Below are positions 41,088-49,830 of a stretch of 64,000 bases of DNA, piece after piece. Positions within the stretch are counted from its first letter, which is position 1. Every line of letters begins with the position of its first letter. This DNA is from SYOC01 sp964441775 (GTDB lineage Bacteria > Desulfobacterota > Binatia > Bin18). The notes beneath the pieces are model-generated. The model had not been told where the DNA came from. It saw only the letters and a program-made list of their open reading frames with translations, and made no database searches. The translations under genes were made by a program, and so were the position numbers. The stretch lies in contig CAYTVL010000027.1 in the NCBI GenBank assembly GCA_964441775.1, forward strand, positions 16,251 through 80,250. The letters are read 5' to 3'.

Positions 41088-42494
41088 ATGACGACCCCCT
41101 TAAAGGCGACTCAGCTTTCTGAGATTTCACAGTTTGCTAATATCAAGCCGTTGGATGAAAAAACTTGGCACTTGTGGGTGAATACCGAAAGCGCGAGAGA
41201 AAGCGGAGTTGTTTTGCGGCTCGTTGAGCAGCTCCGCGAAGCTCATCCTCAACCTGAACCACTCAAAGCTTTATTCGCGGGGCATGCAGGATCTGGAAAA
41301 TCGACCGAGTTGTCCCGCGTCAAACGAGAAGTTGAGGATTTGTACTTCACCGTCATTGCCCGCATCGGTGATCGCTATGCCTTACCGACTGTTGACTACC
41401 GGCAGCTGCTATTTTTCTGCGCCGCTCAGCTCATTGAGGTTGGCGCTGAGCAGAAAGTCATTATCAAAGATCGGGACGAAGCCAAACTTGTGTTGGATTG
41501 GTTCGATGACCGCACGAGAGAGGAGGTACAAACAGGGGGACACAAGCTAACCATAGAAGCAGGAGCCAAGTTTAATATCCTCAGTGTTCTGTTCGCAAGG
41601 TTCTCCGGCAAAATTTACAGCGGCGGAGAGACGCGAGAGACTGCCGTTAAACATATCGAGAGCCGCCTCGATCAACTCCGCCTCAACTTGCAGATTATTG
41701 TTCGAGCGATTGAACAAAAAGTGCATGGCCGGAAACTGCTTCTTATCTTGGAAGACCTCGATAAAATCGAAGATCGGGAGCAGAGCCATAAGCTCTTTTT
41801 TGAGCATCGACTACAGCTTTTGGATATCCCTTGTAGCGTTGTGTTCACCTTTCCTATCGCTCTTTGGTACGAGCAAGAAGCAGGGGCTCAAGGCTATCCA
41901 ATCCGCTATCTGCTGCCTATAATTCCGGTGGCGCCTTTTCCCTCCGAATCCCCAGAGGCTACAACAGCCTGGAAAAAAGCGGAGACTGGTCGAGAAACAC
42001 TGAAAGCATTGCTCTTTCAAAGAGTTGATCAAAATGCTGACCTCATCGCACCAAACGCACTTGATTATCTAATCAAATATTCTGGCGGCGTACTGCGCGA
42101 TCTGCTTTACATGTTGCGAGAAGCTGCCATCGGGGCCAAGATCAAGAATCATAAACATATAGAACTTGATGATGTACAAGAGATTACACGCTTGCTCCGC
42201 AATGAATATGCAAACCGCCTTTCTCCCCGCGACTACGGTGAGACTCCTGTTACATTGGAGGCGCTTGAGAAGACGTTAGGCAAAACCTCCGATTGGCCGA
42301 AACGAACCGCTGACCGTCCAGCAGCCTTTAGTATGCTTCTGCAAAGTCTCTGCATTCTCGAATATAATGGCGAGCAGTGGTTCGATTTACACCCAGCCGT
42401 ACGCGAGTATTTGGACATACGAGATGCCGAACGCAAAGCGCAAAAGGCCGGTAAAGGCCAACCAGCAAAATCCCGCCCCCGGCGAGGTCGCTAA
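41088..42494 (+). CDS. P-loop NTPase of a candidate conflict module (AAA/KAP-like)
   Basis: This is a 468-residue ATPase. Walker A GHAGSGKSTELS is at ~65-76, Walker B LLLILEDLDKIE at ~218-229, and VVFTFPIALWYE follows as a sensor-like strand. ISGGVLRDLLYMLREA-type sequence (SGGVLRDLLYMLREA) near 345 matches the lid region seen in KAP and related STAND ATPases. The C-terminus holds a winged-helix-like segment (LLQSLCILEYNGEQWFDLHPAVREYL) and a basic tail. No ribosome-binding site is clear at the ATG. The next gene overlaps its end by ~70 bases, so the two act together. Confidence 0.75.
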   Translation: MTTPLKATQLSEISQFANIKPLDEKTWHLWVNTESARESGVVLRLVEQLREAHPQPEPLKALFAGHAGSGKSTELSRVKREVEDLYFTVIARIGDRYALPTVDYRQLLFFCAAQLIEVGAEQKVIIKDRDEAKLVLDWFDDRTREEVQTGGHKLTIEAGAKFNILSVLFARFSGKIYSGGETRETAVKHIESRLDQLRLNLQIIVRAIEQKVHGRKLLLILEDLDKIEDREQSHKLFFEHRLQLLDIPCSVVFTFPIALWYEQEAGAQGYPIRYLLPIIPVAPFPSESPEATTAWKKAETGRETLKALLFQRVDQNADLIAPNALDYLIKYSGGVLRDLLYMLREAAIGAKIKNHKHIELDDVQEITRLLRNEYANRLSPRDYGETPVTLEALEKTLGKTSDWPKRTADRPAAFSMLLQSLCILEYNGEQWFDLHPAVREYLDIRDAERKAQKAGKGQPAKSRPRRGR

Positions 42495-43821
42495 GCCCGA
42501 TGATGCTCTTGTGTCGTTAGCAGGGAGAGAGGTATTCGGCCCCGATTACCTCCGTCTTTTTGTTGCCCTGCAGAATGCAGCGGCAGGAGATTTGCTTTTC
42601 ATCCAGCTCAACTCTCCCGTGCGACGGAAACAGCTACCTGAGCAATTGAAGGCTGATGGCTTGCAGCGTTCGTTCGCGATTGCAGATTTCTCCACCTTCC
42701 AGCCTGGACCGCCGCCGTATGGCGTTCTTCGTGAGTTTCTCGAAAGTTTACAACCACCTTCGCCCGAAATTTTGTTTGTGGACGGTCTAGAATACTGGAT
42801 CGACGCCCACCCGAAACCTGGCGGGGTGCTTGAGGAATTAAATCTTGGCCGCGAGCGACTCGCCAATCTTGGCGTTGTCGTAGTTTTTTTATTTCCTGTT
42901 TACTTAATTAATTTGATACGCTCTCACGCGCTCAATCTATGGTCCTGGCGCGCCCACCATTACGTGCTCACTTCAAATGAGGAGGAAGAGCGACGGCACA
43001 GCATGCCACCCTTTTTACCGGGCCATATCATTGCGCCGGGGGACACACCCGAAGCGCGCGAGCGTCGCATCCGTATCCTTAAGAGGCTGCTTCAAGAAGG
43101 CTTGGCCGAACATCGGTCTTTGGAGGCGCTCCTTCGCCCCATCCTGCTTCCTCTCGCTCGAGAACTGAGTGATGCAGGCCATTTTGCCGAAGCATTGCAA
43201 ATGCTGGCGCCGCTAGGTGACACCTTGGAAGCGATTGAAGATGCCCAACAGAAAGTTGAAGTCTTCATCTTACGAGGAATTTTACTTGTGGCCTTAGGCA
43301 ACTTTGCTGAGGCTGAATCTTTCGTGCAGCAAGTTCGATCTCTTGAAGAAAGAGCTGTACCGCAGGATTCTCTTGGGTTTGCCAAGAGCGTTCGCAATCT
43401 GGCGTGGCTTTATCTTTCTCAAGGAAAATATGCCGAAGCCGAGCCACTCTACCGGCAAGCGTTGGCAATCTATGAAAAAACTTTGGGGGCTGAGCATCTC
43501 GATGTCGGTCTAATTCTGAATAATTTAGCGTGGCTTTATTATTTTCAAGGGAAGTATGCTGAAGCCGAATCATTTTGCCAGCGTGCATTAAACATCTATA
43601 AAAAAACGCTAGGCCTTGGGCATCCCAAAGTCGCTGATAGTCTCACTCATTTAGCGTTTCTGTATTATCTTCAAGGAAGATATGCCGAGGCCGAGCCACT
43701 CTACCGGCAAGCGTTGGCAATCTATGAAAAAACTTTGGGGGCTGAACACCCTAATGTGGTTGCTGCTCGTGAGAACCTTGCGCATTTACTGCGAATCACG
43801 GAACGCATCACAAAGATGTAA
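42424..43821 (+). CDS. P-loop-less NTPase-like/TPR partner protein
   Basis: The N-terminal ~230 residues have an ATPase-like layout without Walker A. A strand GDLLFIQLN is followed by SPVRRKQ where a P-loop would lie. Walker B-like EILFVDGLEYW and VVVVFLFPVYLINLI sensor-like strands are kept. The C-terminus has kinesin-light-chain-type TPRs of 42 residues (YAEAEPLYRQALAIYEKTLG). I used ATG 42424, which overlaps the preceding gene by 71 bases; ATG 42367 and GTG 42511 are alternatives. It probably forms a complex with the NTPase, but the function is unknown. Confidence 0.65.
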   Translation: MPNAKRKRPVKANQQNPAPGEVAKPDDALVSLAGREVFGPDYLRLFVALQNAAAGDLLFIQLNSPVRRKQLPEQLKADGLQRSFAIADFSTFQPGPPPYGVLREFLESLQPPSPEILFVDGLEYWIDAHPKPGGVLEELNLGRERLANLGVVVVFLFPVYLINLIRSHALNLWSWRAHHYVLTSNEEEERRHSMPPFLPGHIIAPGDTPEARERRIRILKRLLQEGLAEHRSLEALLRPILLPLARELSDAGHFAEALQMLAPLGDTLEAIEDAQQKVEVFILRGILLVALGNFAEAESFVQQVRSLEERAVPQDSLGFAKSVRNLAWLYLSQGKYAEAEPLYRQALAIYEKTLGAEHLDVGLILNNLAWLYYFQGKYAEAESFCQRALNIYKKTLGLGHPKVADSLTHLAFLYYLQGRYAEAEPLYRQALAIYEKTLGAEHPNVVAARENLAHLLRITERITKM

Positions 43822-44052
43822 GAATTAAAGCAGCGCGTCCAAAAAATTCGATCGAAGCGAGCTCGACAAAATCAAAGGGCAAATCGAGAAGGGTAAAAAG
43901 GAAGAAGCTCTCTCCATTCCTCATCTGTATTCCCTGCATTCCCAAAAACGTCGCTCGCGAACAGCTATCCGCCCAACCATCCCATCCCTTGTCTACCGTC
44001 TCTCTCATGCGCTACAGTTGCCCGGCTGTCCGACCGCAAAGGAGGTTTTTTC

Positions 44053-46461
44053 ATGCAAGGGCTTGAGGGAGTAAAAGTTATAGAGCTTGGGAATATGGTG
44101 TCCGCGTCCTATGCAACCAAGTTGATGGCTGATCTGGGCGCGGATGTGGTCAAAGCGGAAGAGCCAACCGGCGACCTTGCGCGACAGCGCGGCCCGTTTC
44201 CTGGCGGCGTGACTGATCCTGAAAAGAGCGGCCTCTTTCTGTACTTGAATACCAACAAACGGGGTATGACCCTCGACCTGCGTGAACAACACGACCAGTT
44301 AACCCAACTCGTCAGCGGCGCGAATCTTCTGGTCCACAACTACTCGCCCGCGCAAATGGCCGCATTTGGTCTCGATTATCAAGCCTTCCGCGCGGTCAAT
44401 CCTCGTCTTGTGATGTGTTCAGTCACTCCCTTTGGCCTGACTGGTCCATACAAAGACTACAAAGCCTACGAACTGAACCTCACCAACGGCGGCGGGTGGG
44501 CGTGGCTAAGTCCAGGCGCTTCAGATCTTCCCGATCAACCGCCGCTCAAAGCCGCCGGTCAACAGGCAGATTTTCAAGCGGCGTTGTGTGCGGCGACAGT
44601 CTCGCTCGCGGCCTACTATCGCGCATTACAAACTGGCGTCGGGGAGCACATTGACCTGTCCGTGCAATCGTACACCGCCTCGTTCCTGGAGCAGAATTTT
44701 GTTTACTATACCTATTTGGGGCGGGTTGCCTCGCGCCTGGGACGTCGACAGCTGTATCCGTGGGGCATGTTCCAGTGTAAGGACGGGCTCATTTTCATCC
44801 TCAACGTTGAAGAAGACCAGTGGCAGCGGCTCATCGAACTGATGGGCAATCCCGAATGGGCCAGTTGGGAAATTTTCAAGGATCAACTCAACCGATCGAA
44901 GAATTACGACGCGCTCAAAATCTATCTCGAAGAGTGGACCCAACAGTGGAATGTGGAGGATCTGTGGCGGACCGGACAAGCGCGGCGCATTTGCATTGCC
45001 CCGGTCTTTACCATGTCCCAAATGGCCACTCAGGAACAGCTGCACTCTCGCAACTTCTTTGTGGACATCACCCATCCGCGCGCCGGTAAGCTCGTGCATC
45101 TCGGGTCCCCGTACCGTCTGGCGGAACCGTGGTGGCAAATCCGTCGCCCCGCGCCTTTACTCGGTCAACATAACGAAGAAGTTTTACGAACTCTGCCCAA
45201 AAGCGCTCCATCTTCAGGACTCAGGACTCAGGACTCAGGACTCGGGACTCGTTTGCCTCTCGAAGGCGTGCGCGTGGCTGACTTCACTTGGGTGTGGGCC
45301 GGGCCGTACTGCACCATGCACCTGGCGCACCTCGGGGCTGAAGTAATCAAAATCGAGTCGCGAGGGCGGCTGGACGTGACTCGACGCTTGCCATTCTCTC
45401 CCAAAGGTATGAAAGGCGGAGTCAACCGCTCCGGCCTCTTTAACCAGTGGAGCTTGGGAAAGAAAAGCCTCTTGATTAACTTCGACAAGCCTGAAGGCAT
45501 TGCCTTGGTCAAAGAACTTATTAAGAAATGTGATGTCGTAGTGGACAACTTCGCCACCGGCGTGATGGAACGGTTGGGCTTGAGTTATGACGAACTCAAG
45601 AAAATTAAACCCGACCTTATTGTCGCTTCTATCACTGGGTACGGCCACACCGGCCCGCAAAGAGAATACATGGGCTACGGACCGGCGATGGCGCCGCTCA
45701 CTGGCATGTCAGCGATGACTGGGTATGCGGGCGGTCCGCCTGAAGAGATCGGCCTCTCGCTTGGCGACCCCAACGGCGGCATCAATGCGGCGACGGCGAT
45801 TTGCGCCGCGTTGGCCGCACGGAAACGCACCGGCCAAGGGCAGTGCATTGACGTCTCAATGTGGGAAGCGATGACCGCACTCGTGCCTGAAGGCTGGATG
45901 GAATACGCTATGAATGGCTCCGAAGTCCCACGCGACGGCAATCATGATCCGCTCATGTCTCCGCACAACTGTTTTCGCTGTCAAGGAGAAGATGAGTGGG
46001 TGTCCATCGCCTGCGGTACAGAAGCTGAGTGGCAAGCGTTATGCCAAGCGATTAGTCAACCGCAATTTGCAATGGACCCCCGCTTCCGCACAGCCAAAGA
46101 TCGCAAGGTGCACGAGAGCGAGTTGGATCAACTCATCACCGCATGGACTGTAGAACGCACCAAGTGGGACATCACTCACGCTCTTCAAGCGGTAGGAGTC
46201 GCCGCCTTCCCATCGATGAATAGTAAAGATCTGACCGAAGACTCGCATCTTAACGCACGCGGCTTTTTCACCAGTCTGCCACATCCAGAAATCGGCGAGA
46301 AGATTCATACCGGGATCCCCTGGCTCTTGACCAACGCGCCCAACGGCGTACGCGCCCCAGCCCCGCTGCTGGGTCAACATACTGATGAGGTCATGCGTGA
46401 AGTCATGGGGTATTCAGAGGAGCACATTGCGAAGATGAAAGAAGAGAAGGTTCTATATTGA
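44053..46461 (+). CDS. Double-domain family III CoA transferase (CaiB/BaiF fusion)
   Basis: This is an 802-residue protein containing two complete CaiB/BaiF units (usual single length ~400). Unit 1 (1-~380) starts GVKVIELGNMVSASYATKLMADLGADVVKAE, given here by its LGADVVKAE end. It has TPFGLTGPY and QQADFQAALCAAT with the Asp. Unit 2 (~395-802) starts GVRVADFTWVWAGPYC and has GDPNGGINAATAICAALAARKRTG with its own Asp. The linker is coded by a 7-bp tandem repeat. Such fusions could form an internal dimer. AAAGGAGG precedes the ATG. An enoyl-CoA hydratase follows after 16 bases. Confidence 0.88.
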   Translation: MQGLEGVKVIELGNMVSASYATKLMADLGADVVKAEEPTGDLARQRGPFPGGVTDPEKSGLFLYLNTNKRGMTLDLREQHDQLTQLVSGANLLVHNYSPAQMAAFGLDYQAFRAVNPRLVMCSVTPFGLTGPYKDYKAYELNLTNGGGWAWLSPGASDLPDQPPLKAAGQQADFQAALCAATVSLAAYYRALQTGVGEHIDLSVQSYTASFLEQNFVYYTYLGRVASRLGRRQLYPWGMFQCKDGLIFILNVEEDQWQRLIELMGNPEWASWEIFKDQLNRSKNYDALKIYLEEWTQQWNVEDLWRTGQARRICIAPVFTMSQMATQEQLHSRNFFVDITHPRAGKLVHLGSPYRLAEPWWQIRRPAPLLGQHNEEVLRTLPKSAPSSGLRTQDSGLGTRLPLEGVRVADFTWVWAGPYCTMHLAHLGAEVIKIESRGRLDVTRRLPFSPKGMKGGVNRSGLFNQWSLGKKSLLINFDKPEGIALVKELIKKCDVVVDNFATGVMERLGLSYDELKKIKPDLIVASITGYGHTGPQREYMGYGPAMAPLTGMSAMTGYAGGPPEEIGLSLGDPNGGINAATAICAALAARKRTGQGQCIDVSMWEAMTALVPEGWMEYAMNGSEVPRDGNHDPLMSPHNCFRCQGEDEWVSIACGTEAEWQALCQAISQPQFAMDPRFRTAKDRKVHESELDQLITAWTVERTKWDITHALQAVGVAAFPSMNSKDLTEDSHLNARGFFTSLPHPEIGEKIHTGIPWLLTNAPNGVRAPAPLLGQHTDEVMREVMGYSEEHIAKMKEEKVLY
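45215..45249 (+). repeat. 7-bp tandem repeat in the linker of the CoA transferase fusion
   Basis: Four copies of CAGGACT and one variant CGGGACT stand head to tail. They are translated in frame as part of the interdomain linker (SGLRTQDSGLGTR). Three units keep the reading frame, so copy number could change in steps of 21 bp. Confidence 0.85.
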
Positions 46462-46477
46462 GCCGTGGAGATTATTC

Positions 46478-47278
46478 ATGGACTTCCGTTATCTGCTCGT
46501 GCAACAAGAGGCTGGCGTTTGTCGCCTGATTCTGAATCGCCCTGAACGGCTCAATGCCCTGAATGTACGGATCGGCGTTGAATTGCTCCAAGCCCTAGAA
46601 GACTGTGATCGTGACGATGATGTTCGGATGGTGATTCTGACTGGCGCGGGGCGTGCGTTTTGCGCCGGCGACGATCTCAAAGGAATGAATGAACCCGGTG
46701 AACCGGATCGCCGCTACAAAGACCCAATCAAGCAATACGTTAAAGGCGAAGGGCGCTGGCCGTTGGTCGTGGCCAAGATGCGGTCGTTGTCAAAGCCAGT
46801 GATCGGTATGATTAACGGCCATGCGCATGGAGCAGGCTTTAATCTGGCTCTGGGCTGCGATCTGCGTCTCATGGCGGATACCGCCACGTTGCGCATTCCG
46901 TTCGTGCAACGGGGCATTGCCACGGGCACGAATTTACTCCAGCAGTTTGTCGGCATCGGCAAAGCGATGGAATGGGCGCTGCTCACACCAACCTTGTCGG
47001 CGCAAGAAGCGGAACGCTGGGGCCTGGTGAATCGGATAGTGCCCTCGGCGCAACTTGAAGAAGAAACATTGACGCTTGCACGGACGCTAGCGGATGGTCC
47101 GACGTTGATTTACGGCTACACTAAAGCCGCGATCGTGCATGGCTGGGAAGAAACAGCCGTCGAGGCCGCGTACGAACACCAAGGATTAGCCTTGCATCAT
47201 ACCTTCCAGACCGAGGACTTCGCAGAAGGACGCAAAGCCTTTCTGGAAAAACGCCCGCCGCGATTCCAGGGGCGATAA
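46478..47278 (+). CDS. Enoyl-CoA hydratase/isomerase family protein
   Basis: This is a 266-residue crotonase-fold enzyme. The oxyanion-hole segments are AFCAGDDLKGM (~64-74) and GHAHGAGFNLALGCDL (~110-125). The first catalytic Glu position of classical hydratases, normally in a P-E-x-x-x-G stretch, reads PFVQRGIATGTN, so the usual Glu is replaced and the reaction may be isomerisation, hydrolysis or another crotonase chemistry. It lies 16 bases behind the CoA transferase fusion, probably in the same operon and acting on the same CoA ester. Confidence 0.88.
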   Translation: MDFRYLLVQQEAGVCRLILNRPERLNALNVRIGVELLQALEDCDRDDDVRMVILTGAGRAFCAGDDLKGMNEPGEPDRRYKDPIKQYVKGEGRWPLVVAKMRSLSKPVIGMINGHAHGAGFNLALGCDLRLMADTATLRIPFVQRGIATGTNLLQQFVGIGKAMEWALLTPTLSAQEAERWGLVNRIVPSAQLEEETLTLARTLADGPTLIYGYTKAAIVHGWEETAVEAAYEHQGLALHHTFQTEDFAEGRKAFLEKRPPRFQGR

Positions 47279-47332
47279 CGGTCGGGCTTCATGACAAGCA
47301 TAGGCAAGGTCGTGAATTTCACTTGAGTGTGC

Positions 47333-47389
47333 CTGGGGAGCGCGGGCGTCCCGCCCGCGAAAGCGCGACCGAGACGGGCGCGCTCCCAG
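47333..47389. repeat. GC-rich palindromic repeat between convergent genes
   Basis: Outer arms CTGGGGAGCGCGGGCGTC (47333-47350) and GACGGGCGCGCTCCCAG (47373-47389) are imperfect complements. A 7-bp inner hairpin GCGGGCG/CGCCCGC lies at 47342-47358. It resembles dispersed GCGGGCG-type intergenic repeats and could also terminate both converging genes. Confidence 0.6.
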
Positions 47390-47407
47390 ACAAGGATCAG
47401 CAAAGTC

Positions 47408-48547
47408 CTAGAGATTGAGCGACTGCGCCACAACTTCACGATGGACTGGCGCACTACCAAACGCAGCTTCGGACGCGAGCCCGCGCCGATAGAATAAGTG
47501 CATGTCATGTTCCCAGGTGAACCCAATCCCACCGTGCACCTGGATGGCTTCGCTGGCGACGGTTTTACACATGTCACTGCAATAGGCTTTCGCCATCGGC
47601 ACAGCCTGACGGGCTTCGGCCACGTTCTCATCCACGGTCCACGCCGCGTAGTACGTTAACGACCGGGCATTCTCGACCTGCACCATCATATCCACGCATT
47701 TGTGCTTCACGGCCTGGAAGCTGCCGATCGGCTTGCCGAATTGGACACGTTCTTTGGCGTACGAGACCGCCATGTCCAACGCCTTCTGTCCGGTCCCCAC
47801 AGTCTCCGCGCAGAGTCCAGCCATCGCTTGATCCAACACACGCTGGAGCACTGTCCACCCTTTGCCCACTTCACTCAGCACCTGCGCGCGAGCGACGGCG
47901 ACATCTTGCAAGGCCACATGGCATTGGCGTCGCGTCATGTCTACCGTTTTCAATTGCGTGATGGTGACGCCCGGTGCTTTCGCGTCGACTAAAAACAAGG
48001 TGACGCCATCTTCAGGATTGCCGCTTTGCGCGGTGCGGGCTGCAACGATGAGCTGATCGGCGACGTGGGCGTCAGGTACGAAAAATTTCTCGCCAGAAAG
48101 GACGAAATCATTGCCTTTCGCCGAGGCTGTCAGCGTCACGCCCGCTGCATCGTAGCGTCCACTTTTTTCTGCCAGCGCCAGCGTCACAATGTGATTACCT
48201 TCGACAATCTTCGGCAGCAGATCAGCTTTCTGTGCAGCCGAACCGCCGCCGAGAATCGCGGTTGTACCCAGCAACGCCGTGGCGAAGAAGGGTCCGGGTA
48301 GTAGCGACTTGCCCGCTTCCTCAAGAATGACAACAAGATCAAGAAAATTCCCGCCGGAGCCGCCGAAGTCTTCCGGCACAATAATGCCCAGCCAGCCGAG
48401 TTGAGCGATTTTTTTCCACAGCTCGGTGGCGTGCGCAGTGTCATCCGCCATCATTTTGCGCACGAACGTGGTCGGACATTCGTTATCAAGAAATTTCCGC
48501 GTGGCGTCACGCAGCGCTTCTTGATCTTCTGTAAAACCGAAATTCAT
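47408..48547 (-). CDS. Acyl-CoA dehydrogenase (small partner of a two-gene pair)
   Basis: This is a 379-residue acyl-CoA dehydrogenase. It starts MNFGFTEDQEALRDATRKFL and has LGWLGIIVPEDFGGSGG. The FAD/substrate strand region ALAEKSGRYD is weaker than usual, and there is an ERVQFGKPIGSFQAVKH loop. The C-terminus ends VHREVVAQSLNL without the common GGT-SE stretch, as in the FadE28-type partner of heteromeric dehydrogenases known from mycobacterial sterol degradation. The other subunit gene ends 14 bases upstream. It probably oxidises a CoA ester of a branched or ring-bearing acid. Confidence 0.87.
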   Translation of the reverse strand: MNFGFTEDQEALRDATRKFLDNECPTTFVRKMMADDTAHATELWKKIAQLGWLGIIVPEDFGGSGGNFLDLVVILEEAGKSLLPGPFFATALLGTTAILGGGSAAQKADLLPKIVEGNHIVTLALAEKSGRYDAAGVTLTASAKGNDFVLSGEKFFVPDAHVADQLIVAARTAQSGNPEDGVTLFLVDAKAPGVTITQLKTVDMTRRQCHVALQDVAVARAQVLSEVGKGWTVLQRVLDQAMAGLCAETVGTGQKALDMAVSYAKERVQFGKPIGSFQAVKHKCVDMMVQVENARSLTYYAAWTVDENVAEARQAVPMAKAYCSDMCKTVASEAIQVHGGIGFTWEHDMHLFYRRGLASEAAFGSAPVHREVVAQSLNL

Positions 48548-48561
48548 AATTCCTCCTTCTT

Positions 48562-49752
48562 TTAGCCTTTTGGTAGTCCCAACACGCGGTCGCCGACGAT
48601 ATTGCGCATCACCTCCGAGGTGCCGCCGGCAATAGTGTACAGCCGTGAGATCAAGGCGCGGCGAGACCAGTAGCCATGATCAAGGCCATGCGTTTCACCT
48701 AACGCAACTTGACCGAAGGGACCAAGCATTTCTGTGGCGAAATGGACCATGCGGAGATGTAGCTCCGTGCCGACCAGTTTACTGATCGATCCTTCAGGTC
48801 CAGGCGGGTCGCCCCGCAGTTGCCGGGTGAGCTGACGGAACCCATTGTATTTGAGCGCCTGCGCTTCGATATGAAACTGCGCCAACCGCTGTCGCACGGC
48901 GGGATCTTCCGCCGCCGTATGACCGTTCACGCGGACTCGCTTGGCCAGCTCTCCGAGTTGCTCTAGCATCGGTTCAAGCTGGTACAAAATATCAAAGTTT
49001 ACGCGCTCGAACATAAGCGTGGTGACCGCCACTTGCCAACCTTGGTTTTTCTCCCCCAACAAATTGACCTTGGGGACACGCACGTCCTCGAAAAACACTT
49101 CGTTGAATTCCGCATCGCCAGTAATTTGCACGAGCGGACGGACGGTGATGCCAGGCGTTTTCATGTCTACCAGGAGGTAGGACAACCCTTTATGTTTTGG
49201 CGCGTTGGGGTCTGTGCGGACGACCAGGATACAGCGGTGCGCCTGATGAGCATAACTCGTCCACACTTTCTGGCCGTTGATGACAAAATAGTCGCCCTCC
49301 TCAACCGCACGCGTTTGGAGCGAGGCGAAGTCCGAACCGGCGCCCGGCTCCGAATAGCCTTGACACCAAATTTCCTCGGCGCTGAGGATGCGCGGAATAT
49401 AGCGCTGCTTTTGCGCTTCGGTTCCCCAATGGATGAGCGTTGGGCCGACGATATTGACGCCGAGCATGTTCGCGAGCCCCGGGGCGCGCACGCGCGCCAG
49501 CTCTTGTCGATAGATCACCTGCTCGATCACGGTGGCGCCGCGTCCGCCATATTCCTTGGGCCAATGAATGCCGACCAGATTCGCGGCGTGCAGTTGTTTT
49601 TGCCAAGCGAGTTGGATGTTGAACCGCGCGTCTTGGTCAAGTTCCTCAAAAGTCTCCGGGTCGTACCCATGTATGGGATTGGTTTCAAGCCAGGACCGCA
49701 GCTCCTGGCGAAACGTTTCTTCTTGCGGGGTATAATCGAAATCCACAGTCAT
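48562..49752 (-). CDS. Acyl-CoA dehydrogenase (large partner of a two-gene pair)
   Basis: This is a 396-residue acyl-CoA dehydrogenase. FAD-binding WCQGYSEPGAGSDFASL and KVWTSYAHQAHRCILVVRT are complete. The C-terminal active-site region is YTIAGGTSEVMRNIVGDRVLGLPKG, quoted by its core GGTSEVMRN. It resembles FadE29/FadE26-type subunits that pair with a short partner. The next gene begins 14 bases downstream on the same strand, so a heteromeric enzyme is likely. The upstream neighbour is the MetE-like gene, 78 bases away. Confidence 0.9.
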   Translation of the reverse strand: MTVDFDYTPQEETFRQELRSWLETNPIHGYDPETFEELDQDARFNIQLAWQKQLHAANLVGIHWPKEYGGRGATVIEQVIYRQELARVRAPGLANMLGVNIVGPTLIHWGTEAQKQRYIPRILSAEEIWCQGYSEPGAGSDFASLQTRAVEEGDYFVINGQKVWTSYAHQAHRCILVVRTDPNAPKHKGLSYLLVDMKTPGITVRPLVQITGDAEFNEVFFEDVRVPKVNLLGEKNQGWQVAVTTLMFERVNFDILYQLEPMLEQLGELAKRVRVNGHTAAEDPAVRQRLAQFHIEAQALKYNGFRQLTRQLRGDPPGPEGSISKLVGTELHLRMVHFATEMLGPFGQVALGETHGLDHGYWSRRALISRLYTIAGGTSEVMRNIVGDRVLGLPKG

Positions 49753-49830
49753 GTCCTCGGCTGTGAGCAGTAGCGGGCGGATTATAGAAAAAGATGGGAC
49801 TGTGGGCTAGAGGCCAGCAGACACTGACGG

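Noticed and set aside
43822..44052. A gene or RNA in the 231-base gap before the CoA transferase fusion
   Set aside because: No frame, strong hairpin or repeat is convincing; only the AAAGGAGG of the next gene stands out.
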